55,060 nucleotides of DNA from Geobacter sp. (GCA_003490025.1 DNJC01000029.1:1-55060), one strand, 5' to 3'. Shown: positions 16,680 through 25,510, counted from the first letter of the stretch. A program made the numbers and translations. Notes: generated from the sequence alone by a model not told the origin.

Positions 16680-16991
16680 GCGATTAAGGCCTTGACGTCT
16701 TCTATGGCAATAATGTCCCAGCCGGTTATCTGAGCCAAAAGCTAATATCGAGTTCGATCCGTTCTGGAGCAGATGTATTCTTTTGGACCATGTGGGTCCA
16801 ACTAACTACCAAAATAACAAAAGTGAACCCAACTACATTGCAAACGCCCAAAAAAAGTTACCCCTTGATGTTTTCGGCCACAAATTCCTCTCCCTTGCAA
16901 CAAGAACATAGCGTCACAGATAGGCTCGCCGCCGGCCTTCAGCGTCGGCTTCGTTTTTCCCATTCACCTTCCTTTCCCCTGAAAAAACACA

Positions 16992-17020
16992 TCAACATTT
17001 TATAAGGAAGTTGGTATACT
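16992..17020 (+). promoter_or_regulatory. Predicted sigma70 promoter of the 17119 kinase
   Basis: TCAACA and TATACT are separated by 17 bases, about 100 bases before the kinase start codon. Apart from this, the 321-base gap 16798-17118 holds nothing recognisable. Confidence 0.45.
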
Positions 17021-17118
17021 TGGCCGGTTAGGTTGCCCATGCGGACGGTAACCCACCGGCATCATGGCAATCAAACCGGGTGGCCGGGGCGCTAAAGCTT
17101 ACTGAGAGAGATCACACC

Positions 17119-19263
17119 ATGGTTGAGAAGAAAGGCTCTCAAATTGACCATATCGAATTGCGCCGCGTTGCGGAAGAGCGGCAAGGGGAGAGCAAAGGGG
17201 CAGAATCCCGGCAAGGGGATGATGCCCGTCGGCTTCTCCATGAGCTCGAAGTCCACAAGATCGAGCTCGAAATGCAGAATGAAGAGCTTATCAAGGCTAA
17301 GGCTGAAGTGGAAACGATAGTGGAGAAGTACAGCGACCTCTACGAATTTGCCCCAGTGGGATATTTTACCCTCAACCGCGAAGGGACTATACGCAACGTT
17401 AACCTCACCGGCTCCAACCTCCTTGGAATTGAGCGCTCACAACTGAACGGCAGGCGCTTCCAGCTTTTCATAAATGACGAGGATCGTCCCGTTTTCACCA
17501 CCTTCCTTGATAAGGTCTTCACGAGCCTTGCCAAAGAGACCTGCGAGGTGGCCCTCCTGAATGCGGGGGTCTCCCAGATCATCGGGCAGATCGAGGCAAT
17601 GGCCGCCACGTCAGGACAAGAATGCCACATTGCATTGATTGATATCACCGAGCGTAGACAGGCCGAGGAGGCGCTTGAAAAGGTGGAAGTTGCCGCTGAT
17701 GAGGCGCTGCAAAAGGTGGAAGAAGCAGTAGGTAAAGCGCTTCGAAAGGTTGAAGAGACGGAGGGGCTGCCTCCAAAGGCGGAAGAGACGGCTAAGGAAG
17801 CACGTCGAAAGATAGAGGATACCGCCAAGGATGCGCGTCAAAAGGTAGAAGAAGCAACAATGCAGGCGCGCAGAAAGGTGACGGAGGCAGCAAAGGCAGC
17901 AGAGACGCTGCTTCGGAAGAAAGGGTTAACCGACATAGCTTTTGGGAAAGTGAAAGAATCTGCAGAGTTAGCCCGTATAAAGGTGGACAAGGCGACCGAG
18001 GCGGCAATTCAAAAGGTGAGAGCGACAGCAGAGGTGCTTCAAAAAGGGAAAGAGGCCTCCGATATTTTCCGACAGGAGAAAGCGATTGCCGAGGCTGCCA
18101 CCCGGGCCAAGAGCCAGTTCCTCGCCAACATGAGCCACGAACTGCGCACCCCGATGACCGGCGTCCTCGGCATGCTCGACCTAGCACTATCAGGCAACCT
18201 GGAAGCGGACCAGCGGGAATTCATCAGCGCGGCTCACTCCTCTGCCCTTTCCCTGGTCCGTATACTCAACGACATCCTCGATCTGACCAAAATCGAGATG
18301 GGCAAGCTTTTGATAGAAGACAAACCCTTCGCTTTGCGGCGATGCGTGGAAGACACACTCAGCATCCTTTATCCCGTCGTAAAGATCAAGGGAATCGGTC
18401 TCGATTTCACGGTGGCTGGTGATGTGCCACAGGTCATGGTAGGCGATCAGACACGGATTAACCAGGTCCTGACAAACCTGGCAGGCAATGCCGTCAAGTT
18501 CACCGAAAAAGGGAAGGTGGAAATCCGCGTTTCGGTGGGGCGCAGAGCACCCGGCGCTAAAAGAAAGGTCACTTTCACCGTTGCCGACACCGGCATCGGC
18601 ATCCCCAGCGACAAAAAGCACCTCCTTTTCCATTCCTTCAGCCAAGTGGACGAATCGCATTCCCGGAGTTACGGCGGCACCGGCCTCGGTCTTGCCATTA
18701 GCAAGGAGATCGTTGAGCGTATGGGTGGGGAAATTGCTTTCACCAGCGAAGAGGGTGTGGGAAGCACCTTCTCTTTCAGCGTCCCCATGGCAGAAGCCCC
18801 CCGGGAGAGCGACCTCCAGTCTGCGGCCGTGTCCCGATCGGCTGAAACCGCATCTCCTGCCCCCGAGCGAGTCAAGCTGCGTCTGCTTCTTGCCGAAGAT
18901 GATGCGACCATCCTGAAGTTTCTCGGACTGATGCTCAACCGGTCGAACTACCAGGTCGATTTCGCGGAAAACGGAATGAAGGCGGTCGAAATGTGGGAGA
19001 AGGGGCAATATGATCTCGTGCTGATGGATGTTCAGATGCCACGATTAAACGGCTTTGAGGCCACCGGCGCCATCCGCGAGAAGGAGCGGGAACGCGGCGG
19101 CCACACCCCCATCGTCGCCATGACCGCCCACGCCTCCAAAGAGGACGAGCAGCGCTGCCTTGACGCAGGCATGGATGCCTTTATACCCAAACCGATCGAC
19201 TTTGCTACGACGCTACAGGTGATCGGGGATATCTTGAAACAGAAATCCAGCGGCGTCAGCTGA
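17119..19263 (+). CDS. PAS hybrid histidine kinase with 11-residue-repeat linker
   Basis: 714 residues from the ATG at 17119 (GAGAGAG upstream). An N-terminal coiled coil (LLHELEVHKIELEMQNEELI) and a PAS domain (DLYEFAPVGYFTLNREG) come first. A long Ala/Lys/Glu-rich helix at about residues 185-315 follows, built of 11-residue repeats. Then come the kinase core (H-box FLANMSHELRTPMTGVLGML, N-box LAGNAVKFTEKG, G2 box GGTGLGLAIS) and a C-terminal receiver (LLLAEDDA, acceptor in VLMDVQMP, KP lysine in FIPKPI). No transmembrane segment. Its stop codon overlaps that of the convergent kinase gene. Confidence 0.92.
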   Translation: MVEKKGSQIDHIELRRVAEERQGESKGAESRQGDDARRLLHELEVHKIELEMQNEELIKAKAEVETIVEKYSDLYEFAPVGYFTLNREGTIRNVNLTGSNLLGIERSQLNGRRFQLFINDEDRPVFTTFLDKVFTSLAKETCEVALLNAGVSQIIGQIEAMAATSGQECHIALIDITERRQAEEALEKVEVAADEALQKVEEAVGKALRKVEETEGLPPKAEETAKEARRKIEDTAKDARQKVEEATMQARRKVTEAAKAAETLLRKKGLTDIAFGKVKESAELARIKVDKATEAAIQKVRATAEVLQKGKEASDIFRQEKAIAEAATRAKSQFLANMSHELRTPMTGVLGMLDLALSGNLEADQREFISAAHSSALSLVRILNDILDLTKIEMGKLLIEDKPFALRRCVEDTLSILYPVVKIKGIGLDFTVAGDVPQVMVGDQTRINQVLTNLAGNAVKFTEKGKVEIRVSVGRRAPGAKRKVTFTVADTGIGIPSDKKHLLFHSFSQVDESHSRSYGGTGLGLAISKEIVERMGGEIAFTSEEGVGSTFSFSVPMAEAPRESDLQSAAVSRSAETASPAPERVKLRLLLAEDDATILKFLGLMLNRSNYQVDFAENGMKAVEMWEKGQYDLVLMDVQMPRLNGFEATGAIREKERERGGHTPIVAMTAHASKEDEQRCLDAGMDAFIPKPIDFATTLQVIGDILKQKSSGVS
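17671..18066 (+). repeat. Degenerate 33-bp coding repeats in the kinase linker
   Basis: Successive units encode EALEKVEVAAD, EALQKVEEAVG, KALRKVEETEG, EARRKIEDTAK, DARQKVEEATM and QARRKVTEAAK, one 11-residue unit per 33 bases, with one 10-residue unit. Weaker copies continue to about 18066. The period is hendecad, that of right-handed or straight coiled coils and of group 3 LEA proteins. Confidence 0.8.
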
Positions 19264-21394
19264 CAGAGGAGACCGGAAGGGTGAAATAAAAGCATGCCCC
19301 CTTTCCCGGTTGCCCCTCGGCCCACACCCTACCGCCGTGGCGCCGGATAATCCGTTCTACAGTCGCCAGGCCGATACCGAAACCCTTATCTTGCTCGGTG
19401 CCTGGCAGGCGCGTGAAAGGGGTAAACAGCTTTTCCGCGTCTGACTGGTCAAAACCTCCTCCGTTATCCCGAACGAAATAGCTCGGCGCCCCTTCGACAT
19501 CACTGACACCGAACTCAATGATCGCCTTCTCCAGCATGCCGGTGTACTTCCAGGCGTTGCCAAGGAGGTTATCCAGGACCACCCGCAGCAGGTTTGCATC
19601 ACCATTAGCCACAATCCCGTCGGCGATTCTGAAATCAACCTGACGCTCAGGCTCGGTCAGCTGCAGCGACCTGGATACCTCATGGGCCAGCAAGCCAAGG
19701 TCGACCCTCTCCCGCCGCGGTTCGACGCGGCCCATTTGCGAGAAATTAAGCAGGGTGCCAATGAGGCGATCCATTTTCAAAGTTGCCTGGTAGGCATCCT
19801 GAACATAATCCGCGCATTCCTCTTTGAGCTGATCGCCACACAGTAGCTTGAGTGACTGGCAGCACATCCCCAAAAGGTTCAGCGGTTGGCGCAGATCATG
19901 GGCAACGGTATGGTTGAATGCCTCCAACTCCTTGTTTGCAGTTTGCAGTTCCTCGGCCCTCTCCGCCAGTCTCACGTTTAGCTCTTTGATCTCCTCCTCG
20001 TCATTTTTTCTATCGGTAATATCCTGGATGGTGCCAAACACGGCCACTAAATCGCCCTTGACGTCTTTAACGGAGCGTACGGAAAAGTGCAAGAAACAGG
20101 CTAGATCTCCACGTGTTATCCTCGCGTCAAATTCGCTTGTCTCTTTGTTCCCCAGAAGATCCCGCATCTTCTCCCGCCCCGGCTCGACTGAGTACAACTC
20201 AAAAAACTCCTCCACGGTGGGCTCGCCAAGCACCGGGTCGCGTCCGAGGATGTGAAACACAGCTTCTGACCAGATCGTCTTGCGTGTGACGGTGTCGTAG
20301 TTGAAGTTACCGAACTTGCCGAGCTTTTCAGCCTCTTTCAGCTTCGCCTCACTCTGCAGGGACGTGTCGAGAAGTCGGGCATTTTCCAGAGCCAGGGAAA
20401 TCGAGATTTGCAGCTTGCGGGCGAACTCGACCTGCCTCTCGTTAAACGGAACAGGGCTGGAATGATAATGATAGGTAAGGTCGCCGATAACCTCCCCTTT
20501 TACGATCAGCGGGAAATCGAGCAGGGAGCGGATCCCCAGCATTTCGACGAATTTCTGGTCTATAGCCGGGCTATTTAAGGCATCCTGCGCGACTAACGAC
20601 CTCTTGGTTTCGGCGGTTATGGCGGTATGCATCACCTCGGTGTTACAGAAACTCTGACCGAGCAACGACACGGGAAGCTTATATTCATACCGAACCCTCC
20701 ACCTGTCGCCTTCTTTTGAAAAAATCACTCCAGTTTCAGCACCAATGACATCGGTTGATAGTTGCAGCATTTTATTCATTATGGCGTCGTAATCCTGCGT
20801 AGAGTAAAGGACGTTATCTATCTCGTTCAGGGCATCCCCGAGCCTTTTAGATTCTTCCAAATCCTGATACAGGCGGGCGTCCTGAAGTGCGAGGGCGACT
20901 CCTGTGGCAATCCTCTCAGCATAATCAATTTCAGCGTCCGAAAAGGATACCGCCCTCGTATGGTAACCGTACGACAGCGTGCCGGTTACCACGTTTTTCT
21001 CCATCAGGGGAAGTACCATGACCGACCTCATGCCGAGGGATTTCATCATCTCCGGATTCGTCCTGTCGTCGTGAAAAGCGTCATCGATCGCAACAGGCTT
21101 TCCGGTTGTCATGACGAGTGCCGCATGCGGAAGCTCCGAGTCGGTGAAGGACTGCCCCAAGAGGTCGGCCGGCAGGTTGCTGACGTACCTGATTACCCAG
21201 TTGTCGCCCTCCCGCATGGCAATTCGCGCCGACTCGCAGCCCAATGCCCTACTCGACTCCTCCACAACCTCGTGAAGTATTTCATCGATGTCGTGGCTTG
21301 AATTCATGAGCGTTAAGATGTCGTTGAGTTCCAGGCAGAGTTGATGTGCCCTTTCAACATGATTGTATCTGGTGAGTCGATTTTGCTCATTCAT
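19256..21394 (-). CDS. GAF-GAF-PAS sensor histidine kinase
   Basis: 712 residues from the ATG at 21394 (CGGAG upstream). Two GAF domains (about 25-180 and 195-350) share the motif LLGQSF and an NxxxxLGIRS-type strand. A PAS fold follows (LGKFGNFNYDTVTRKTIWSE, ending TIQDITDRKNDEE). A coiled coil leads to the phytochrome-type H-box FNHTVAHDLRQPLNLLG and an HATPase with N-box LDNLLGNAWKYT and G2 box GFGIGLATVERI. There is no receiver domain and no membrane segment. Tandem GAF domains suggest a small-ligand or redox signal. It is convergent with the 17119 kinase. Confidence 0.92.
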   Translation of the reverse strand: MNEQNRLTRYNHVERAHQLCLELNDILTLMNSSHDIDEILHEVVEESSRALGCESARIAMREGDNWVIRYVSNLPADLLGQSFTDSELPHAALVMTTGKPVAIDDAFHDDRTNPEMMKSLGMRSVMVLPLMEKNVVTGTLSYGYHTRAVSFSDAEIDYAERIATGVALALQDARLYQDLEESKRLGDALNEIDNVLYSTQDYDAIMNKMLQLSTDVIGAETGVIFSKEGDRWRVRYEYKLPVSLLGQSFCNTEVMHTAITAETKRSLVAQDALNSPAIDQKFVEMLGIRSLLDFPLIVKGEVIGDLTYHYHSSPVPFNERQVEFARKLQISISLALENARLLDTSLQSEAKLKEAEKLGKFGNFNYDTVTRKTIWSEAVFHILGRDPVLGEPTVEEFFELYSVEPGREKMRDLLGNKETSEFDARITRGDLACFLHFSVRSVKDVKGDLVAVFGTIQDITDRKNDEEEIKELNVRLAERAEELQTANKELEAFNHTVAHDLRQPLNLLGMCCQSLKLLCGDQLKEECADYVQDAYQATLKMDRLIGTLLNFSQMGRVEPRRERVDLGLLAHEVSRSLQLTEPERQVDFRIADGIVANGDANLLRVVLDNLLGNAWKYTGMLEKAIIEFGVSDVEGAPSYFVRDNGGGFDQSDAEKLFTPFTRLPGTEQDKGFGIGLATVERIIRRHGGRVWAEGQPGKGACFYFTLPVSSVS

Positions 21395-21757
21395 TGCGGT
21401 GCTCCGTACTAGTAGGAGGGGCCCGATTGAGGATACGTTTTTCGACAGACCCAAGTCGTAATAAAGATTTCGCAACTGATCGTCATGGTCGGTTTTCCTT
21501 TACTTATGAAGGGTTATTTAGGTTTCGGATTGCTTTTCCGGATCACGGCCCTGTGTGGGCAATGATCCTCCTTTGGTAGATTGACGTGCAATTTCATGCC
21601 AGGCCATTAGTATCGCTTAATGGTACCGAAAAGGGTGGAAGGGTCAAATGGTTTTCACCAGTTGGTTTGTCTTTTGTTTCAGTTGGTTTTACTCGTGTTC
21701 TGTTGATTTATCTCTTGGAAATACCAGAGGAGGATGTGAGTGAGAATCACCGTCCCC

Positions 21758-21786
21758 TTGACATGCGTTTCGTATTGAGTTATTTA
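21758..21786 (+). promoter_or_regulatory. Sigma70 promoter of the riboswitch transcript
   Basis: A consensus TTGACA (21758-21763) and TATTTA (21781-21786) are separated by exactly 17 bases. Transcription would begin near 21793, just before the aptamer. The 363 bases between the kinase start (21394) and this promoter contain nothing else that can be supported. Confidence 0.75.
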
Positions 21787-21799
21787 GTAGCGCAAGTTC

Positions 21800-21890
21800 C
21801 GACTGCACCAGATAGACGATAATACTAAACCATCCGCGAGGATGGGACGGAAAGCCTATAGGGTCTCACTGAGACAGCCGGGTCGCCGAA
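21800..21890 (+). promoter_or_regulatory. GEMM-I cyclic-dinucleotide riboswitch aptamer
   Basis: The conserved GEMM-I core is plain: AAACC, the hairpin CCATCC-GCGA-GGATGG with a GNRA tetraloop, GGGACGGAAAGCC, a short P3 hairpin (GTCTC/GAGAC), then AGCCGGGTCGCCGA. Class members bind c-di-GMP. Several Geobacter members bind 3',3'-cGAMP instead (established knowledge). The bases preceding AAACC (ATACT) differ from the G-rich c-di-GMP type, so cGAMP is possible but not proven. An intrinsic terminator overlaps the 3' edge of the aptamer as a typical expression platform. Confidence 0.88.
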
Positions 21891-21926
21891 ATATCAAATC
21901 GATATTAGGCGACCCGGCTTTTTTTT
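21877..21926 (+). terminator. Riboswitch-controlled intrinsic terminator
   Basis: GCCGGGTCGCC pairs with GGCGACCCGGC and the stem extends through AATATC/GATATT, followed by eight Ts. The 5' arm is part of the aptamer (AGCCGGGTCGCC), so ligand binding would compete with terminator formation and turn expression on. Confidence 0.88.
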
Positions 21927-21979
21927 GTCCTGCGAGTGCGAGTGCCCGTGCCAGACGGTAAAATGCCTGAAGACGGTCC

Positions 21980-22208
21980 ATGAGCGAAACGCTGGCAGGC
22001 GCTGGGTCCGCAAGAGGGAGGGAAGATCCTGTGACCATGACATCAAAACTCACCACCTTGATGCAACGGTACCCGAACGTACTCTTTGGAGAGGAAAAAT
22101 CATCCGCAGACGGGCGACCTGATGTTGCTGATCGACGGCGATGCGTATGTCAACTATCACAGGCGGCGCCCCTTGTTACGCGATGCTTTAACGCCAATGA
22201 CGAGATAG
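21980..22208 (+). pseudogene. Degenerate or very short ORFs behind the riboswitch
   Basis: Two overlapping frames follow the terminator. One runs from an ATG at 22037, after GGAGGG, and reads MTSKLTTLMQRYPNVLFGEE. The other, from the ATG at 22122, encodes 28 residues starting MLLIDGDAYVNYH. If a frameshift near 22110 is allowed they could be one gene. The second resembles the 21-codon ORF at 30890 (MLVIEGDAYVTYG). Neither reads as a normal protein, and no family is recognised. Confidence 0.4.
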
Positions 22209-22312
22209 GGCGGGGCTGGGGGGAGCGAAAATGTAGCTGTCAACGTTGCTACAGATCATCCTTCCGACATAATCAGCAGGTGGAAGTAGTGTCATTGTGA
22301 AAGGAGCCTTGT

Positions 22313-22738
22313 GTGCCAACAATGGAGTGGCGGAAACAATTTAACCTTGGGATAGAACCGTCCGATACTCACCATCGACATCTGGTTGTGTTGCTCAACA
22401 CCGCCTATGACAAATTCGTCGGAAAGGTTGCGGTTGCGGAATTTGGTGCCGTACTTGATGAACTTGTCGATTATGCTACCTATCATTTCAATGCCGAGGA
22501 ACTCTGGATTAGGGAAAACGAGTATCCAAAGATTGATGAACATATAGAGATGCACAAGCATTTCGTCAGACGTATAACGGAAATCCAGAAAGACTTTTTG
22601 CACGAAAGGAATAACGTCCCCCTCGAAGTCCTGACCTTCTTAGCCGGCTGGCTATCGAACCATATCCTGGTAGCTGACGCGGACTTTTGCCGGTTTGCCG
22701 CGAGCACCGGGAAAGCAGGTGTGGAAATCAGGCTGTAA
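22313..22738 (+). CDS. Bacteriohemerythrin
   Basis: 141 residues (GTG start, AAGGAG upstream; an ATG three codons later is possible). All diiron ligands of the hemerythrin fold are present: H21, H58 and E62 (HFNAEE), H77 and H81 (HIEMH), H117 and D122 (NHILVAD). It is a cytoplasmic four-helix O2-binding protein, common in Geobacter and other anaerobes for oxygen scavenging or sensing. It is the first intact gene after the riboswitch but lies ~390 bases beyond its terminator, so control by the riboswitch is uncertain. Confidence 0.92.
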   Translation: MPTMEWRKQFNLGIEPSDTHHRHLVVLLNTAYDKFVGKVAVAEFGAVLDELVDYATYHFNAEELWIRENEYPKIDEHIEMHKHFVRRITEIQKDFLHERNNVPLEVLTFLAGWLSNHILVADADFCRFAASTGKAGVEIRL

Positions 22739-22863
22739 ATCGGAGGGGGAGATGGTGATAGCGGAAGGGACTTTCAGGGATAAGTATGGGCAAAACAGTC
22801 GGGAAAATGCCGCGGGGCGAGCGGGACGCCGGGAACTCGGGGTGACGATAGCAATCAATAGGA

Positions 22864-22884
22864 AAGGCGGCCGGTGGCCGCCTT
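22864..22884. terminator. Hairpin between convergent hemerythrin and 22903 genes
   Basis: AAGGCGGCC and GGCCGCCTT form a perfect 9-bp stem with a 3-base loop, between two convergent stop codons. On the minus strand it is followed by TTTCCT. Confidence 0.5.
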
Positions 22885-22902
22885 CCCTGTGTTTGTCTCC
22901 TT

Positions 22903-23211
22903 TCAGCTCGTCCATTTTCGTCCCAATTCCTCAAGGGACGACTTTCTCAGCTCCTCCGGCGTCATGACGATCCTGAACTCGACGTTGGCGTTGAAGCTCA
23001 AAAACCAGGGCTCGGCTAGTCGCGGTATCTTGGAGGCTTCTTCAACATTCACCACCAGGATGCAGGCGCGACAACCTTGCTCCTCGGTGAAGTAGACGGC
23101 TTCCGGAGCGCACTCCTCAATGATGCGATTGATTATCTTGCCGGCTGAGCCGTTCTTCACGGCGGCGTTGAACTCCGCATTGGGGATTTTCACGTTCATC
23201 AGCATACGCAT
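22903..23211 (-). CDS. Small alpha/beta protein, DUF3303-like (often annotated panthothenate synthetase)
   Basis: 102 residues from the ATG at 23211, chosen for the AGAGGAGG site just upstream. The sequence MRMLMNVKIP...GSAGKIINRI...EAVYFTEEQGCRACILVVNVEEASKIP...AEPWFLSFNANVEFRIVMTPEEL fits small ferredoxin-like alpha/beta proteins of this family, which probably form dimeric barrels. The common database name panthothenate synthetase has no support in the sequence. Function unknown. Confidence 0.7.
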   Translation of the reverse strand: MRMLMNVKIPNAEFNAAVKNGSAGKIINRIIEECAPEAVYFTEEQGCRACILVVNVEEASKIPRLAEPWFLSFNANVEFRIVMTPEELRKSSLEELGRKWTS

Positions 23212-23350
23212 GACCAATCCTCCTCTTTTTGATTGTAAGGATATTTTAAGTTTTTCCGAAAGTCGTGTCACCGGAAATTACGCATACCGGCAATGTCGCC
23301 ATAAAGCAGTCTGATACGCTCCTTCCTAAAGCTCTTAGTTCCGACAGCCC

Positions 23351-25510
23351 TTATTTGATTATCACGATCTCCACCAGTCCCTCCTTGCGCACCACACTCA
23401 CCGCCACATCCTGTCCATGCCTCTTCAAGACGATGTCGGCAGCGGAATCGGACCCGACCTTGAGGTTGTTGATGGTGACCTGGTCAAGAAACGGGGGGAG
23501 AGCCGGGTAGGCCAGGCGTATCTGCTTCTTCTCGGCGTCAATGGACAACCCCATGCACCCCTGCAACAAGAGGTATACCGAGGCGGCGGCCCAGGACTGC
23601 GGTGCACATGCAACCGGGTACAGGATCGGGCTGGAACAGTCGTGACGCTCGAATCCGCAGAAAAGCTCGGGCAGGCGCTGCAAATCCATGGACTGGGAAG
23701 CCTCGAAGATCCCCTCCAGGATGGTCATGGCGTGACGGGTGAACCCGTACCTCGCCAGGCCGTAGGCGACCAGCGCGCTGTCGTGCGGCCAGATGGACCC
23801 GTTGTGGTACGACATCGGGTTGTAGCGCTTTTCGCAACTGGCGATGGTGCGCACTCCCCAGCCGGAATAGAAATCCTCGGACAAAAGCTGCGCGGCGAGT
23901 GCCCCGGCGCGCTCGGTTGCGGCAATTCCGGTATAAAGACAGTGCCCGGCATTGGAGGAGCGGACCCTGCAGGGGCGCTTGGCGCCGTCCAGAGCCAAAG
24001 CGTAGCAGGAGAGATCCTCGCACCAGAAGGCCTGGTCGAACCTTTCCTTGATCGTCCCGGCCTCTTCCCGCAGTCTGGCGGCATGCGCCTCGTCCCCCAA
24101 AGCGGAGGCCATTCCCGCCGCGCCTAACTTGGCATCATAGACATATCCCTGAACCTCGCAGAGCGCGATGGGGCCCTGCGCCAACGTCCCGTCGGCATGG
24201 AATACGGAGTCGTTGGAGTCCTTCCAACCCTGTTGCATGAGGCCATCATGCGAATGACGGGCGTACTCCACGAAGCCGTCCCCGTCGGCATCACCGTAGA
24301 CGTCGATCCAGTTCAGCGCCCGGACGATGTTCTCCCAGATCCGCTCGATGAGCTGCAGGTCTCCGGTGCGGCGGTAATAGGCGCCTGCCAGGGCGATGAA
24401 AAGAGGTGTGGAGTCGACGCTGCCGTAATAGCGCCCGAACGGAATTTCCTGCAGCGCCGCCATCTCGCCCATCCTGGTCTCATGGATGATTTTCCCCGGT
24501 TCGGCATCCATTTCCGCATCTAGCACCTCCGCCTGGGTCGCTGCGAGATAGGTCAATACCCCGCGGGCGATACCGGGATTGGCCCAGAGCGTCTCCAGAG
24601 CGGTTATGATACCGTCCCTGCCGAAGGCGGTGCTGAACCATGGGACCCCGGCATATGGATAATCGCCGTGCGGCGTGCGGGTCGTCATCATTATCAGGTC
24701 CGCCTGCGAACGCTCGAGCAGGATATTGAAGTGGGCGTTGTCGGTACTGATGTCGCAGTACTCGCTTTTCAGCTGCAGCAACGAGGCGTGGGCCTCTTGC
24801 TGCGCCTGCTGGAAGTAGCCGGGAAAGACCTCGCACTGACGGCAGCCGCAGGTGACCGTGATGCCGATGATGACCGACTGCTTCGGTTCCAGCGTCACCA
24901 GGTAGCGGGCCTCGTCGGCTTCGAGTCGCTCGGGCTGCGGGCAAAAGGTGATTTCCGTGGTCCTGACGGCGCCGTCCAGTCCCTGGTACGACAATTTTGC
25001 CGAAGCGGCGGCGAGCTGAACCGGAGCAAGGTTCCCCCTCCGTTCGCGCTTCGTGCCGCGCACCTCGAAGATGTCGGCGAAGTCCGCTGCGAATTTGATG
25101 GTGAAGGGGATCTGCAAGGTGCCGAGGCTGAAATTGGTCAGCCGCAACTGCTCCTGGCAGCTTCCTTCCCAGATGAGCTTGGACCGGAAGATATGGATGG
25201 CATCGCGCCTGACCAGCCCGTCTTCAGTGGTAAAATCGGGATTCATCAGATCGATGGCCAGGAGTTCGTTCTGCTTGATGGTGGAGCCGAGCAGCAGTGG
25301 GCGCAATCCGCCGAAGCGCAGTTCCAGTTTCGACAGAAACCGGGTCCCCTCGTGAAAGATCCCCTGCTCTCCAAGGCCAATGGGCTGGATATCCCCGTGA
25401 CAGTCGAAGATGGCAAAGGTCTCCCCGCTCTTCAGCACTCGCGAACACTCCGCCGTCCGGTCGGAACTTGCCAGGATGTAAAACTTCTCTTCTATCTGGA
25501 TGACCTCCAT
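23351..25510 (-). CDS. Amylo-alpha-1,6-glucosidase (glycogen debranching type)
   Basis: 719 residues from the ATG at 25510 (GGAGGAG directly upstream). An N-terminal beta domain (about 1-250, starting MEVIQIEEKFYILASSDRT) is followed by an (alpha/alpha)6-barrel glucosidase domain with GVPWFSTAFGRDGIITALETLW, DYPYAG, and NPMSYHNGSIWPHDSALVAYGL near the end. These are hallmarks of bacterial GDE-family alpha-1,6-glucosidases that remove branch stubs from glycogen or act on related oligosaccharides. It lies 17 bases after the glycosyltransferase stop, so the two form an operon. Confidence 0.88.
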   Translation of the reverse strand: MEVIQIEEKFYILASSDRTAECSRVLKSGETFAIFDCHGDIQPIGLGEQGIFHEGTRFLSKLELRFGGLRPLLLGSTIKQNELLAIDLMNPDFTTEDGLVRRDAIHIFRSKLIWEGSCQEQLRLTNFSLGTLQIPFTIKFAADFADIFEVRGTKRERRGNLAPVQLAAASAKLSYQGLDGAVRTTEITFCPQPERLEADEARYLVTLEPKQSVIIGITVTCGCRQCEVFPGYFQQAQQEAHASLLQLKSEYCDISTDNAHFNILLERSQADLIMMTTRTPHGDYPYAGVPWFSTAFGRDGIITALETLWANPGIARGVLTYLAATQAEVLDAEMDAEPGKIIHETRMGEMAALQEIPFGRYYGSVDSTPLFIALAGAYYRRTGDLQLIERIWENIVRALNWIDVYGDADGDGFVEYARHSHDGLMQQGWKDSNDSVFHADGTLAQGPIALCEVQGYVYDAKLGAAGMASALGDEAHAARLREEAGTIKERFDQAFWCEDLSCYALALDGAKRPCRVRSSNAGHCLYTGIAATERAGALAAQLLSEDFYSGWGVRTIASCEKRYNPMSYHNGSIWPHDSALVAYGLARYGFTRHAMTILEGIFEASQSMDLQRLPELFCGFERHDCSSPILYPVACAPQSWAAASVYLLLQGCMGLSIDAEKKQIRLAYPALPPFLDQVTINNLKVGSDSAADIVLKRHGQDVAVSVVRKEGLVEIVIIK

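Larger units (their letters stand above)
16034..16797. repeat. Duplicated segment, copy B (internally deleted)
   Basis: Matches 11191-11830 and 13061-13175 of copy A, joined with loss of the ~1230 bases between them. The junction CTTAAGGCGATTAAGG shows TTAAG on both sides, so deletion between short direct repeats is likely. Substitutions are spread throughout, so the duplication is not recent. Confidence 0.85.

Noticed and set aside
17030..17118. Possible second GEMM riboswitch before the 17119 kinase
   Set aside because: Contains CCGGCATCATGG and AAACCGGG-like bits, but the GGGACG-AAAGCC core and GNRA hairpin are missing.
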